A stretch of DNA of 64,000 bases from Bacteroidota bacterium (GCA_018267655.1 JAFDYB010000034.1:124001-188000), one strand, 5' to 3'. Positions 44,503 to 52,928 are shown, counted from the stretch's first letter. Notes: a model not told the origin generated them from the sequence alone. Numbers and translations are program-made.

Positions 44503-44531
44503 GTTTAAAGAATAAGTAAAATTCTTTAAAC
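44503..44531. repeat. Inverted repeat (11 bp arms)
   Basis: GTTTAAAGAAT and ATTCTTTAAAC are perfect complements around a 7-base loop. No T-run follows, so this is not a convincing terminator; it borders the dispersed repeat on its right. Confidence 0.6.
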
Positions 44532-44547
44532 CACACAAAAAATAATT

Positions 44548-44632
44548 CCCGTCACCCTGAGCTTGTTTCAGGGTCTGCTGTTGAGATTCCGAAATATTTC
44601 GGAATGACCTTGAAATTTTATGGGGGCTTAAT
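44548..44632. repeat. REP-like dispersed repeat, copy 1
   Basis: ACCCTGA and TCAGGGT (44554-44574) form one hairpin and ATTCCGAAATATTTCGGAAT (44586-44605) is a perfect palindrome. The right part, through a CTTGAAATTTTATGGGGGC-like stretch, matches a second copy at 47456-47502. The GTCACCCTGAG...TTCAGGGTCTG wording is familiar from intergenic repeats in other bacteria, but I cannot search it here. Confidence 0.55.
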
Positions 44633-44657
44633 AGCAATGAATATTTAATATCAATAC

Positions 44658-44873
44658 ATGTTTTTTATAAAAGCAATAAATACAAAATTAATCCGTTATA
44701 TTAATTATAGAGAAATTATGTATAAAGTAGCAACAGCACTAGAAAACAAAACCTTAAGCGCTGGTGTACAAACTATTGAATTAAATACAGCTGAGTTAAA
44801 TGCAGGTTGTTACACCTATAAAATTAACAGTAATACTGCAAGCAAAGCCGGAATATTGAGTATTGTAAAATAA
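44658..44873 (+). pseudogene. Remnant of a T9SS C-terminal sorting domain
   Basis: The 71-residue frame ends MYKVATALENKTLSAGVQTI then ELNTAELNAGCYTYKI and GILSIVK, which is the last two-thirds of a T9SS type A sorting domain (compare LNTxxLxxGxYxYxI in intact examples). The first strands (YPNPxxxxxxIxI) and any cargo domain are missing; upstream is only AT-rich sequence. A perfect hairpin terminator follows, as expected for the real 3' end of a once larger gene. Confidence 0.55.
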
Positions 44874-44882
44874 TAAAACTTT

Positions 44883-44916
44883 ATGCCGCTTGGTTTAAAA
44901 CTAAGCGGCATTTTTA
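44883..44916 (+). terminator. Intrinsic terminator
   Basis: ATGCCGCTT and AAGCGGCAT (44883-44891 and 44903-44911) form a 9 bp stem followed by TTTT. It terminates the remnant gene and lies directly upstream of the type-B cargo gene. Confidence 0.85.
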
Positions 44917-44992
44917 ATTTAAAAATCTTGATAAGAATTTTTTTATACTTATCTTTTTTTTAAGCATTAAAATTGGGCAAACCCAAAATTTA

Positions 44993-46570
44993 GTGCTTAA
45001 TCATAGTTTTGAAAGTTATAATGTGTGTCCTTATACTGTTGGTTATTTTAATAGGTGGGGTGTCCATAATTGGTGGGGATTCGATACTTCTTTTACGGGG
45101 TATTATAATGGTTGTTATTTATCTTCTTTTAATGGGCCTGGAGTTCCAAAAAACGATATGGGTAATATTTTTCCAAAAACCGGTAATGCGTATGTTTCAA
45201 TAGGAGCACTCTCTTTTTCTCAATCGCATAATAATGCACGAGAGTATATTCAAGGTAAATTTTCTCAAGCGCTTTTAAAAGACAGTTTGTACTGCGTGAG
45301 TTATTTGGTAAATAATTGTGGATTTAAAAAACGCGCTATTAATTCACTAAATGCTTATATAAACGACACCCTTTTAAACTGGAACAATGGTTACTTTACT
45401 TGCTTAAAAAACATAAACCCACAAATACAATGCGGGCGCTTTTTAAAAGATACCGCCGGCTGGGAGCAAGTGTGTGGCATTTACAAAGCCAAAGGCGGCG
45501 AGCTATATATTACCTTAGGTAATTTTAAAAACGATGCACAAACACAAACCATTGATATAATGCCCAATAATGGTGTAAGAATTGATTATGTACTTGATGA
45601 TGTAAGCGTTAGCCCCTTTCATTTACAAAAACCAAATTTAGGGAGAGATACTATTTTGTGCCCAGGTGCTTTGCCCTTTACACTTACTGCCCCCCTAGGT
45701 TATGATAGCGTAGTATGGAGCAATGGTAGTAAAGGGCAACAATTGCTTGTAAACACACCCGGTAAATATTGGGTAAAATGTATTGCCAATGGCTGCGGCG
45801 CAACATACGATACTATTAGCATTACTACCTTTAGTTTACAAAGTTTAAAACTACCTAAAGACACTATTTTGTGCAAAGGGCAACAAATTACCCTAACAAG
45901 TAATGCCACTTTTAACGCCTATAATTGGAGTAATGGCAGCACAAGCAACAGCATTGTGGTTACTAAAACAGGTACTTACTCTTTAAGCGTAAGCGATAAA
46001 TGTCAAACACAAAGTGCAAGTATTAAAATTGTTTTTGATAGTGTGCCCAATATTGCTATTAGCATTGGTAAAGATACTACGCTTTGCCAAAACGGCTACA
46101 ACACGCCTTACACAATTAGTGCAAGCCCTCCTACGCTTCCTAACTTTAATTGGAGTACAGGGCAAACGCAAAGTGCCATTACTGTTGCTCAAGAGGGCAA
46201 TTACCAATTAACCGTTAACTACCGCTGCGGTAGTTTAAAAAGTAATTGGATTTCGGTATATGCTTGCCCACCCGATACTACAACGGCTATTTGGCTACCC
46301 AATAGCTTTAGCCCCGATGGCAATGGACTTAACGATGTGTGGCAACCTATTTATACTAATAAAGAAATTTCGCTTTTAAAAATTTATAACCGTTGGGGGG
46401 AGTGTGTGTTTACAGGTACTACAAATAATAAATTTACTTGGGACGGTACGTATAAAAACGAGCCTTGCAAACAAGATGTTTATGCTTACATTATTTGTTA
46501 TACCAGTAACGGTGCCGCTAAAAAAACTATTACGCAAACACTTAGCGGTAATATAAATTTAATGCGATGA
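44993..46570 (+). CDS. Secreted protein with T9SS type B (gliding-motility-associated) sorting domain; start disturbed
   Basis: From the first canonical start (GTG) the protein has 525 residues. An N-terminal jelly-roll-like domain opens LNHSFESYNVCPY, normally found right after a signal peptide. Three Ig-like repeats (each with a C near the start and a NWSNGST-like core) follow. The last 90 residues are a CHU_C-type type B sorting domain (IWLPNSFSPDGNGLNDVWQP, LLKIYNRWGECVFTG). The expected signal peptide is present just upstream (FFILIFFLSIKIGQTQ) but has no start codon in frame. A TTG at 44928 reads MIRIFLYLSFF in another frame up to a run of eight Ts, where a one-base change would join it. 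The gene may be phase-variable, slippage-dependent or broken. Confidence 0.8.
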   Translation: MLNHSFESYNVCPYTVGYFNRWGVHNWWGFDTSFTGYYNGCYLSSFNGPGVPKNDMGNIFPKTGNAYVSIGALSFSQSHNNAREYIQGKFSQALLKDSLYCVSYLVNNCGFKKRAINSLNAYINDTLLNWNNGYFTCLKNINPQIQCGRFLKDTAGWEQVCGIYKAKGGELYITLGNFKNDAQTQTIDIMPNNGVRIDYVLDDVSVSPFHLQKPNLGRDTILCPGALPFTLTAPLGYDSVVWSNGSKGQQLLVNTPGKYWVKCIANGCGATYDTISITTFSLQSLKLPKDTILCKGQQITLTSNATFNAYNWSNGSTSNSIVVTKTGTYSLSVSDKCQTQSASIKIVFDSVPNIAISIGKDTTLCQNGYNTPYTISASPPTLPNFNWSTGQTQSAITVAQEGNYQLTVNYRCGSLKSNWISVYACPPDTTTAIWLPNSFSPDGNGLNDVWQPIYTNKEISLLKIYNRWGECVFTGTTNNKFTWDGTYKNEPCKQDVYAYIICYTSNGAAKKTITQTLSGNINLMR

Positions 46571-46592
46571 GAGGGATGGTGCCACATGGGCT

Positions 46593-46640
46593 GCAATTTC
46601 AACTATCACAGGTTCTTGCACACAAGGAAGTGAGGTAAGG
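46593..46640. repeat. Degenerate dispersed repeat, copy 1
   Basis: The 197 bp spacer before the toxin-antitoxin genes contains a stretch matching 47508-47560 in pieces: TTCAAC.A.CACAG.TT and TTGCAC...GGAA.TGAGGTAAGG. The remainder of the spacer holds the toxin-antitoxin promoter. Confidence 0.4.
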
Positions 46641-46713
46641 GGGGGGTAATTACAGCAAAGCGCAAGCAGACTATCGCAAATGCTCCCTACGATAGCGTTT
46701 ATGAGTCAATAAT

Positions 46714-46766
46714 TTTGAATTTAAAAATTTTTACACGTATATTTGTAAATAAATTAATACGTATAT
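46714..46766 (+). promoter_or_regulatory. Promoter and operator of the toxin-antitoxin pair
   Basis: TTTG (46714-46717), 20 bases, then TATATTTG (46738-46745) is a complete promoter. ACGTATAT occurs at 46735-46742 (over the -7 box) and again at 46759-46766 (just before the ATG). This paired site suits autorepression by the antitoxin. Confidence 0.6.
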
Positions 46767-46767
46767 A

Positions 46768-47016
46768 ATGACAACAAAACTCACATTAACAATTGACGAT
46801 TCAGTTATCTTAATTGCTAAAAAATACGCTAAACAAAAAGGAAAAAGTTTATCAGATATAATAGAAAATTATCTAATGTCTTTAACTTCAAAAGAAAGTA
46901 AAGAAGAGAAAATATCACCCAAAATTTTAGAATTAATAGGTGTAATTAAATTACCGAACAATTTTGACTATAAAAAGGAATTAGCAAAAGCATTAACTAA
47001 AAAGTATAAAAAATGA
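46768..47016 (+). CDS. Antitoxin, DUF6364-like ribbon-helix-helix family
   Basis: The 82-residue protein begins MTTKLTLTIDDSVILIAKKYAKQKGKSLSDIIENYLMSLT, the ribbon-helix-helix form of this antitoxin family (strand about 3-9, helices to about 40). A charged C-terminal half (SPKILELIGVIKLPNNFDYKKELAKALTKKY) should wrap around the toxin. It overlaps the PIN-domain toxin by 4 bases (ATGA). Direct repeats around its promoter fit autoregulation by the complex. Confidence 0.85.
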   Translation: MTTKLTLTIDDSVILIAKKYAKQKGKSLSDIIENYLMSLTSKESKEEKISPKILELIGVIKLPNNFDYKKELAKALTKKYKK

Positions 47017-47441
47017 AACGCATATTCTTAGACACCAATATTTTAATTGACTTTTTTGCCGACAGAAAACCTTTCTCCATTGAAGCAGCAAAACTTTTTA
47101 ATTATTCATTTAAAAAGAAAATAAACATCTACATTTCTGCTGTCTCTTATAACAATATCTATTATATAATCCGGCAATCGTTTTCTCATTTGGAAACAAT
47201 AAAAATGCTTTCGGAATTAAATGAATGGACCGATGTTATTGATGTTTCAAAAGAAATCATTAAAAAAGCACTTAAATCCGACTTCAAAGACTTTGAGGAT
47301 GCTATTCAATATAATTGTGCAAAATCATTTAATAAAATTGACTTTATTGTAACGAGAGACACAAAAGACTTTAAAACAAGTGCATTACCCATATTAACGC
47401 CAAGAGAAGCTTTAGCATTAATCGAAGATTCGAACAGTTAA
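47013..47441 (+). CDS. PIN-domain ribonuclease toxin (VapC-like)
   Basis: The 142-residue protein has conserved acidic residues in FLDTNILIDFF (D7), an Asp/Glu pair around KDFEDAIQYNCA (about 92-97) and FIVTRDTKDF (D about 113) that coordinate Mg in the RNA-cleaving centre. It begins within the antitoxin stop codon, so the pair is translationally coupled. Toxins of this class cut tRNA or rRNA when the labile antitoxin is lost. It is followed by the second REP-like copy. Confidence 0.88.
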   Translation: MKRIFLDTNILIDFFADRKPFSIEAAKLFNYSFKKKINIYISAVSYNNIYYIIRQSFSHLETIKMLSELNEWTDVIDVSKEIIKKALKSDFKDFEDAIQYNCAKSFNKIDFIVTRDTKDFKTSALPILTPREALALIEDSNS

Positions 47442-47455
47442 TATACCATTATAAA

Positions 47456-47502
47456 ATTCCAAACCATTTTGGAATACTTTTGAAATTTTATAAGAGCTTA
47501 AA
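47456..47502. repeat. REP-like dispersed repeat, copy 2
   Basis: ATTCCAAACCATTTTGGAAT (8 bp arms) is followed by CTTTTGAAATTTTATAAGAG and CTTAA, lining up with the right part of copy 1 at 44586-44632. It begins 15 bases after the toxin stop and is followed directly by the second degenerate repeat (47508-47560). Confidence 0.5.
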
Positions 47503-47507
47503 TGTAC

Positions 47508-47560
47508 AACTTCAACCAGCACAGATTACCGTTTGCACGGGAATGAGGTAAGGAAGGTAA
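47508..47560. repeat. Degenerate dispersed repeat, copy 2
   Basis: Matches 46593-46640 with gaps. It lies in the 391 bp gap between the toxin gene and the DUF6268 gene; the rest of that gap holds the REP-like copy and a possible small minus-strand gene. Confidence 0.4.
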
Positions 47561-47611
47561 TGCATAAAAAGAATGAAGAAATTATGCAAGCAAAAAACAT
47601 TTGTAATACTA

Positions 47612-47773
47612 TTAGGCTCCTAAGAGTTGTTTAACTACTACTGAAATGATTTTATTATCTGCTTTTCTTGGTAAAATTTTACTGACAAAACTCATCGCTT
47701 TTCTCATGTCTGCAGAGGTTATTGCCCATAAATAAGAGCGTTTTAAAAGTGCTAAAAATATAATAAAAACCAT
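47612..47773 (-). CDS. Possible small protein (53 aa)
   Basis: An ATG-initiated frame encodes a hydrophobic N-terminus (MVFIIFLALLKRSYLWAITS) followed by a basic segment (MRKAMSFVSKILPRKADNK) and a short hydrophobic tail. The composition is plausible for a small membrane-associated peptide, but no family is recognised and no promoter is clear. It lies in a gene-free stretch beside the toxin-antitoxin pair. Confidence 0.3.
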   Translation of the reverse strand: MVFIIFLALLKRSYLWAITSADMRKAMSFVSKILPRKADNKIISVVVKQLLGA

Positions 47774-47832
47774 TACTTTTTATATAAAGTCATTCTATTA
47801 ATGCAAAAAATAATTTTACCTTCGTTTGCTTT

Positions 47833-48744
47833 ATGATAAAAAAACTGTTTTTCATTTGTGCGCTTATTAATTTTGTATCTGCACAAAATCATTTTGATGT
47901 GTTTCAATTATTTACAAACACAACGCCTCTTAGTAAATTTGACAGTAGTAACTCAAGTACTCGCGTAAATGAAATAATGAGCGATTTAACCGTTCCCATA
48001 AAACTATCAAATAACTTTGCTATTATTACCGGCGCCATTTACGAAACGGTTAATGTAAAACTGTTTGCAAACGATAGCCCAATTAACTTAAATGCACTGA
48101 GTATAAAAGCGGGTTTAACCGGAAAAATTAATGATAAATGGTCGGGGATAATGATATTTTTACCAAAAGCTGCTACAAATAATTTACAATTTAATGCCGG
48201 CTATCAGCTGGGAGGCATTGGTTATTTTAAATATAAAAAAACCGAAACACTTAATTTTAGGCTTGGTTTATACGCTAATTCCGATTTGTTTGGTCCTTTG
48301 TTTGTACCGATGGCCGGCATGTATTATTTAAGCCCAAACAAAAAATTTGAAACAACTTTAATGATGCCGTTTCAAGCCGATGCAGCTTATCACTTTAATT
48401 CGCATTTTGATTTAGGCTTTAATTATAATGCACAAGTAAAAACTTTTTATTTATTTAATATTAAACCCACATATAATAATAGTTACGTTACAAAATCAAC
48501 CGACGATTTATTTTTATACGCAAAATATAATATTAACAAAAATTACAGCATACAAGCGCGCATAGGGCAATCTGTAGCGCGTGATTATAGGGTATTTGAT
48601 ACAAAAGATAAAGTTACGTTAGGCTTGCCGGCTATTTATATCGGCAATCACAGGCATCAATTAAACACTGATTTTAAAAACAGTTTAATTTTTCAATTAG
48701 TATTTGTTTACAGAGTAAATATTCATAAAGAAAAAAGCAATTAA
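47833..48744 (+). CDS. Outer-membrane beta-barrel protein, DUF6268-like
   Basis: The 303-residue protein has a signal peptide (about 1-17, ending FVSAQ). The body is a series of amphipathic strands with aromatic girdles (FNAGYQLGGIGYFKYKK, LNFRLGLYANSDLFGPLFVPMAGMYYL, FDLGFNYNAQVKTFYLF, YSIQARIGQSVARDYRVF), consistent with an outer-membrane barrel in the DUF6268 style. Function is unknown. It has a TACCTTCG-like box about 12 bases upstream. The radical-SAM gene follows after 32 bases and may be co-transcribed. Confidence 0.72.
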   Translation: MIKKLFFICALINFVSAQNHFDVFQLFTNTTPLSKFDSSNSSTRVNEIMSDLTVPIKLSNNFAIITGAIYETVNVKLFANDSPINLNALSIKAGLTGKINDKWSGIMIFLPKAATNNLQFNAGYQLGGIGYFKYKKTETLNFRLGLYANSDLFGPLFVPMAGMYYLSPNKKFETTLMMPFQADAAYHFNSHFDLGFNYNAQVKTFYLFNIKPTYNNSYVTKSTDDLFLYAKYNINKNYSIQARIGQSVARDYRVFDTKDKVTLGLPAIYIGNHRHQLNTDFKNSLIFQLVFVYRVNIHKEKSN

Positions 48745-48776
48745 TACTAAATGTAATAGTTGTATCTTTATGCGCT

Positions 48777-50450
48777 GTGCAAATATTACTTACTACTTTA
48801 AACTCAAAATATATTCACGTAAATTTGGCCATACGTATTCTTTACACTTTAAATAAAGAAACACATTCAAATTTATATTTAAAAGAATTTACAATAAAAG
48901 AAGATAAACAAAGTGTTATAGAATATTGTAGCAATTACAGTATTGTAGCATTTAGCTGCTATATATGGAATATAACTCATACGCTTGAGGTTTGTAAGGG
49001 CATTAAACAACGTAATGCAAATGTAAAAATTATGCTTGGTGGCCCTGAAGTAAGTTACGAGTGGCGCGAAATTATTGCCTTGCCTTACGTTGATTATATT
49101 GTAGTGGGCGAGGGTGAAATTCCGTTTTCAAATTTCTTAAATAATTTAAATAACACGAGCACGCTCAATAATATTGCCTACAAAGAAAATAATGAAATAA
49201 AATTTTCTGCAAAAAGCGAATCGTTTGATGTAAGCACTTTACATAGTTTTAATCCTTATTTATTTGATAATTACACCGAACTTACAAACCGCGTTTGTTA
49301 TATAGAAACTAGCCGCGGTTGTCCTTATAAATGTGAATTTTGCCTTGCCAGTTTAGATAATAAAGTGCGCTACTTACCTATTGAAACTATAAAACAACAA
49401 TTATTGTTTTTAATGCAAAACGGAAGAGTAATTAAATTTTTAGATCGCACTTTTAACATTAAAAAAACATTTACACTCGATATTTTTGAGTTTATATTGG
49501 CCAACTATAAACCAAACAACGTGTTTCAATTTGAAATTACTGCCGATATTTTGCATCCGGATATTATACAATTTATTAATGAAAAAGTACCTAAAGGCTT
49601 ATTTCGTTTTGAAATAGGTGTACAAACGGTTAATCAAAAGGCAAATTTAGAAGTAAGCAGAAAACAAAATTTTGAAAAAACAAAAAACATTGTACTTCAA
49701 TTAAAAGATAAAGTAGAAATGCATTTAGATTTAATTGTGGGTTTGCCTTTAGATTATTTTAATGATATAAAACACAGTATTGAAGCGGTTTTTAAAATTG
49801 AACCTCCTGAATTACAATTAGGGTTTTTAAAATTTTTAAAAGGCACTACCATGCGCGACAAAGCGCAACACGGCTATGTTTTTGATCCTAATCCACCTTA
49901 TCAAATAATAAAAAGTAATTATTTAAATGAGTATGAATTATGTGAAATTGTAACTCTCGAAAATGTTTTAGAAATTTATTGGAATGGAAAAAAAACAATT
50001 TATTTACTAAAACACATTAATATTCACTATAGTATTTTTGATTTTTTATTAGGACTTGGTAAATACTTTGAAAAAACAAAAAGTTATACTGATTATATTT
50101 TAAGTGATGTTTACACAATAGCTGCAAATTTTATAACAACAGAATATAAAGCTAATAAAATAATGTACGAATTATTAGCTATTGATTACTACTTGCACTT
50201 TAAAGTAAAACCAAAAAATTTAATTTTAAATGACATTGAAAAAAAAGAAAAATTTGAAATAATAAACGAATTAAAATTAAACCATCATAAATTCAGGTTC
50301 ATTATTCTTTCAATAAGTTTTGATTTTAATATGTTTATTAATGAACAAAAAATTAAAGAAGGAAATTATATAATTATATTTCAATACGATGGTATTAGTA
50401 AAGCACAAATAGTAAATTGTATTGAAAAAAACCTAAAATGTATTGCTTAA
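48777..50450 (+). CDS. B12-binding radical SAM protein (DUF4080 type)
   Basis: The 557-residue protein has an N-terminal cobalamin-binding domain (about 1-140, MQILLTTLNSKYIHVNLAIRIL, LGGPEVSYEW, VDYIVVGEGE). The radical-SAM core carries the 4Fe-4S motif CPYKCEFC (about 181-188) in ETSRGCPYKCEFCLAS, then DRTFN and RFEIGVQTVN strands. The C-terminal 150 residues match DUF4080. The substrate of this branch is not known. The start is GTG. Its stop overlaps the convergent thioredoxin-like gene by 3 bases. Confidence 0.88.
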   Translation: MQILLTTLNSKYIHVNLAIRILYTLNKETHSNLYLKEFTIKEDKQSVIEYCSNYSIVAFSCYIWNITHTLEVCKGIKQRNANVKIMLGGPEVSYEWREIIALPYVDYIVVGEGEIPFSNFLNNLNNTSTLNNIAYKENNEIKFSAKSESFDVSTLHSFNPYLFDNYTELTNRVCYIETSRGCPYKCEFCLASLDNKVRYLPIETIKQQLLFLMQNGRVIKFLDRTFNIKKTFTLDIFEFILANYKPNNVFQFEITADILHPDIIQFINEKVPKGLFRFEIGVQTVNQKANLEVSRKQNFEKTKNIVLQLKDKVEMHLDLIVGLPLDYFNDIKHSIEAVFKIEPPELQLGFLKFLKGTTMRDKAQHGYVFDPNPPYQIIKSNYLNEYELCEIVTLENVLEIYWNGKKTIYLLKHINIHYSIFDFLLGLGKYFEKTKSYTDYILSDVYTIAANFITTEYKANKIMYELLAIDYYLHFKVKPKNLILNDIEKKEKFEIINELKLNHHKFRFIILSISFDFNMFINEQKIKEGNYIIIFQYDGISKAQIVNCIEKNLKCIA

Positions 50451-50977
50451 TCGCCGGCAGCATCTTCTAATTTATCAACCTTATCGTTACTAAAATTTCC
50501 TGATTGAAGTTCTGTTATTTTTCCCTCTTTGTCCACCACAAAAAAATAAGGAATTTTATTGTCTTTAACACCTAAAGCCTCTTGCACTAATTTAATATCT
50601 GTTTTTTTAGTATCCATTATAAATGGCCAAAACTCTTTATCAGTTGAGTTTTTAAAATCATCTTTAATTTTTTTAAAACCACTTATTAATGGTACAAAAA
50701 CAAAATTAATATCATACACCTCTGACATGTTAAATTGCCCGCCCTTTGTGTTTTTACTTACAAAAGTATAGTACAAAGGATTTAACCATTTTTTTAATTC
50801 CTCTTCAGCATGCCTATTAAAAGCAATTGCAATAATAGATGTTTTACCATTTTTAATTGGTAAACTCATGGCTTTATCATTTAAATTTTCGCCGTCTATA
50901 ACTGGAAATAATTTTCCTTTTTGTGAAAATAGCTGAATGCTAATTATAACTAAAAAAAGTATAATGTATTTTTTCAT
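50447..50977 (-). CDS. Exported thioredoxin-fold protein lacking CxxC
   Basis: The protein has 176 residues from the ATG that opens the signal peptide MKKYIILFLVIISIQLFSQ; a longer frame runs into rpiB and is not favoured. A thioredoxin-like order of strands follows, including NGKTSIIAIAFNRHAEEELKKWLNPLY and the C-terminal DNKIPYFFVVDKEGKITELQSGNFS (cis-Pro region). The CxxC pair is absent, so a redox role is unlikely. It lies 10 bases after rpiB on the same strand. Confidence 0.65.
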   Translation of the reverse strand: MKKYIILFLVIISIQLFSQKGKLFPVIDGENLNDKAMSLPIKNGKTSIIAIAFNRHAEEELKKWLNPLYYTFVSKNTKGGQFNMSEVYDINFVFVPLISGFKKIKDDFKNSTDKEFWPFIMDTKKTDIKLVQEALGVKDNKIPYFFVVDKEGKITELQSGNFSNDKVDKLEDAAGD

Positions 50978-50987
50978 AAACGTAATA

Positions 50988-51419
50988 TTATAAAATTTCA
51001 ATTTTATTAATTCTATCAGCATGACGACCACCTTCAAATTTTTCGGTAATAAATGCCATTATACAGTTTTGGGCCTCGTCAACTGAAATAAATCTGCCAG
51101 GTAATGATAAAATATTAGCATTATTATGTTGCCTGGCTAATTTTGCAATTTCTGTATTCCAACAAAGAGCGGCTCTAATACCATTATGTTTATTAGCAGT
51201 TATATTAATACCATTTCCACTTCCACAAATTAATATTCCAAAATTAACTTCATTATTTATAACACTATTTGCAACAGCATGTCCATAATCAGGATAATCA
51301 GCACGTTCATTTGAAAAACATCCTTTATCAATAAAATCAATTTTTTTTTCGTTTAAAAAATCAATTAATTTTGTTTTTAATTCAAAACCAGCATGATCAG
51401 AACCTATTGCTAATATCAT
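50988..51419 (-). CDS. rpiB: Ribose-5-phosphate isomerase B
   Basis: This 143-residue enzyme interconverts ribose 5-phosphate and ribulose 5-phosphate. The N-terminal ILAIGSDHAGFELKTKLIDFL, the catalytic loop GILICGSGNGINITANKHNGIRAALCWNTEIAKLARQHNNANILSLPGRF and the C-terminal FEGGRHADRINKI are diagnostic of the RpiB/LacAB family. It is transcribed leftward away from the very AT-rich spacer that also leads into nadA. Confidence 0.95.
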   Translation of the reverse strand: MILAIGSDHAGFELKTKLIDFLNEKKIDFIDKGCFSNERADYPDYGHAVANSVINNEVNFGILICGSGNGINITANKHNGIRAALCWNTEIAKLARQHNNANILSLPGRFISVDEAQNCIMAFITEKFEGGRHADRINKIEIL

Positions 51420-51914
51420 TTTTATTTAATTTTTAAGTAAAAAAATACAATGTTTAAAAATAAGTAATTCACGTTAATAATCTATTATTAAAAAGCTACT
51501 TGATTATCAACAGTAAATTAGTTTACTAATTAACATTTTTAATGTTTATAAAATAAAAATATGTTTAAAATATCTAACTAAAAAATAAAAGGAATATTAA
51601 AAATAAATATACAAGAGATATTTTATTTAAAACCAATTATTTTTTTAATTTTTAGAAATAAATTATAAGCACTAAATAACGCTTATTAACAAGATAAAAT
51701 TTAATGTATTTACTAACATAAATCATAATTAAACATTGTTAATAATAATTAGTTAAACTCATTATCAAGCTTTTAATTATTTATTTTTGTTATTTAATTG
51801 TTAACTAACTTTAATAAATCAAATTAAAACAATAGTTTAATAAAACAACTAACATAATTAACAACCTATATAATAAATACAATATTTATTTAAAAAAAAA
51901 GATGTATATATATT
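51420..51914. other. Extremely AT-rich spacer, candidate replication-origin-like region
   Basis: Of the 480 bases from 51421 to 51900 only 64 are G or C (about 13 percent), far below the neighbours. No gene is found. It contains DnaA-box-like 9-mers, TTATCAACA (51504-51512, one mismatch to TTATCCACA), TTATTAACA (51683-51691) and its complement TGTTAATAA (51737-51745), plus several TTAACA/TGTTAA half-sites. Genes diverge from it on both sides (rpiB left, nadA right). In such AT-rich sequence these boxes may occur by chance, so this is a candidate only. Confidence 0.35.
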
Positions 51915-52889
51915 ATGAATACTGAAAAACAAAATATTGAAATAGAACCGGGTATTGACTTTGTTGAACAAATAAACTATCTTAAGAAGAAAAAGAATGC
52001 TGTTATATTAGCACATTACTATCAAAATACTGATATTCAAGATATTGCAGACTATATTGGAGATAGTTTAGGCCTTGCCCAACAGGCCGAAAAAACTAAT
52101 GCAGATATGATTTTATTTGCCGGTGTGCATTTTATGGCAGAAACAGCAAAAATTTTGAATCCTCATAAAAAAGTATTAATACCCGATTTAAACGCAGGGT
52201 GTAGTTTAGCAGAATCTTGTCCGCCTAATTTATTTTCAGCTTTTAAAGCTAAACATCCTAATCATATAGTATTGACTTATATTAACTGCACAGCCGAAAT
52301 TAAAGCTTTAAGTGATGTAATAGTTACAAGCACAAATGCAGTACAAATAGTTGAATCTTACCCTAAAGAACAAGCTATTATTTTTGCACCTGATAAAAAC
52401 TTAGGAGCTTATATCAATAAAAAAACAGGAAGAAATATGGTTTTATGGAATGGAGCTTGCGAAGTACATGAAATATTTTCTTTAGAAAAATTATTAAAAT
52501 TAAAATTTCAAAACCCAAATACTAAAATTATTGCACACCCCGAGTGCGAAGCCCCTTTATTAGAATATGCCGATTTTATTGGGAGTACAACAGCTTTATT
52601 AAATTTTACAAAAAAACCAGAAAATGGTAATGAATTTATTGTAGTAACCGAAACAGGTATAATACACCAAATGCAAAAATACAGTCCAAATAAAAAATTT
52701 ATTCCTGCACCGCCTAATAATAACTGTGCTTGTAATGATTGCCCCTATATGAAATTAAATACAATTGAAAAAATATACTTAGCATTAAAAAACGAACAAC
52801 CTGAATTAATATTAAGTAATGAGTTAATAAATAAAGCAAAATTACCAATATTAAAAATGCTCGAATTATCTAAAAAATTTGGTTTATAA
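51915..52889 (+). CDS. nadA: Quinolinate synthase
   Basis: The 324-residue 4Fe-4S enzyme condenses iminoaspartate with dihydroxyacetone phosphate to quinolinate in NAD synthesis. The three repeated domains are clear: [28 protein letters not shown], then [17 protein letters not shown] (C96), WNGACEVHE (C182), [17 protein letters not shown] and [16 protein letters not shown] (C273/C276). The iron-sulfur ligands are C96, C182 and one of the latter pair. nadB and nadC are not in the window. It begins right after the AT-rich spacer. Confidence 0.95.
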   Translation: MNTEKQNIEIEPGIDFVEQINYLKKKKNAVILAHYYQNTDIQDIADYIGDSLGLAQQAEKTNADMILFAGVHFMAETAKILNPHKKVLIPDLNAGCSLAESCPPNLFSAFKAKHPNHIVLTYINCTAEIKALSDVIVTSTNAVQIVESYPKEQAIIFAPDKNLGAYINKKTGRNMVLWNGACEVHEIFSLEKLLKLKFQNPNTKIIAHPECEAPLLEYADFIGSTTALLNFTKKPENGNEFIVVTETGIIHQMQKYSPNKKFIPAPPNNNCACNDCPYMKLNTIEKIYLALKNEQPELILSNELINKAKLPILKMLELSKKFGL

Positions 52890-52928
52890 TGTATATATTT
52901 ACATTAATAAACATTACATTTTAAACTT

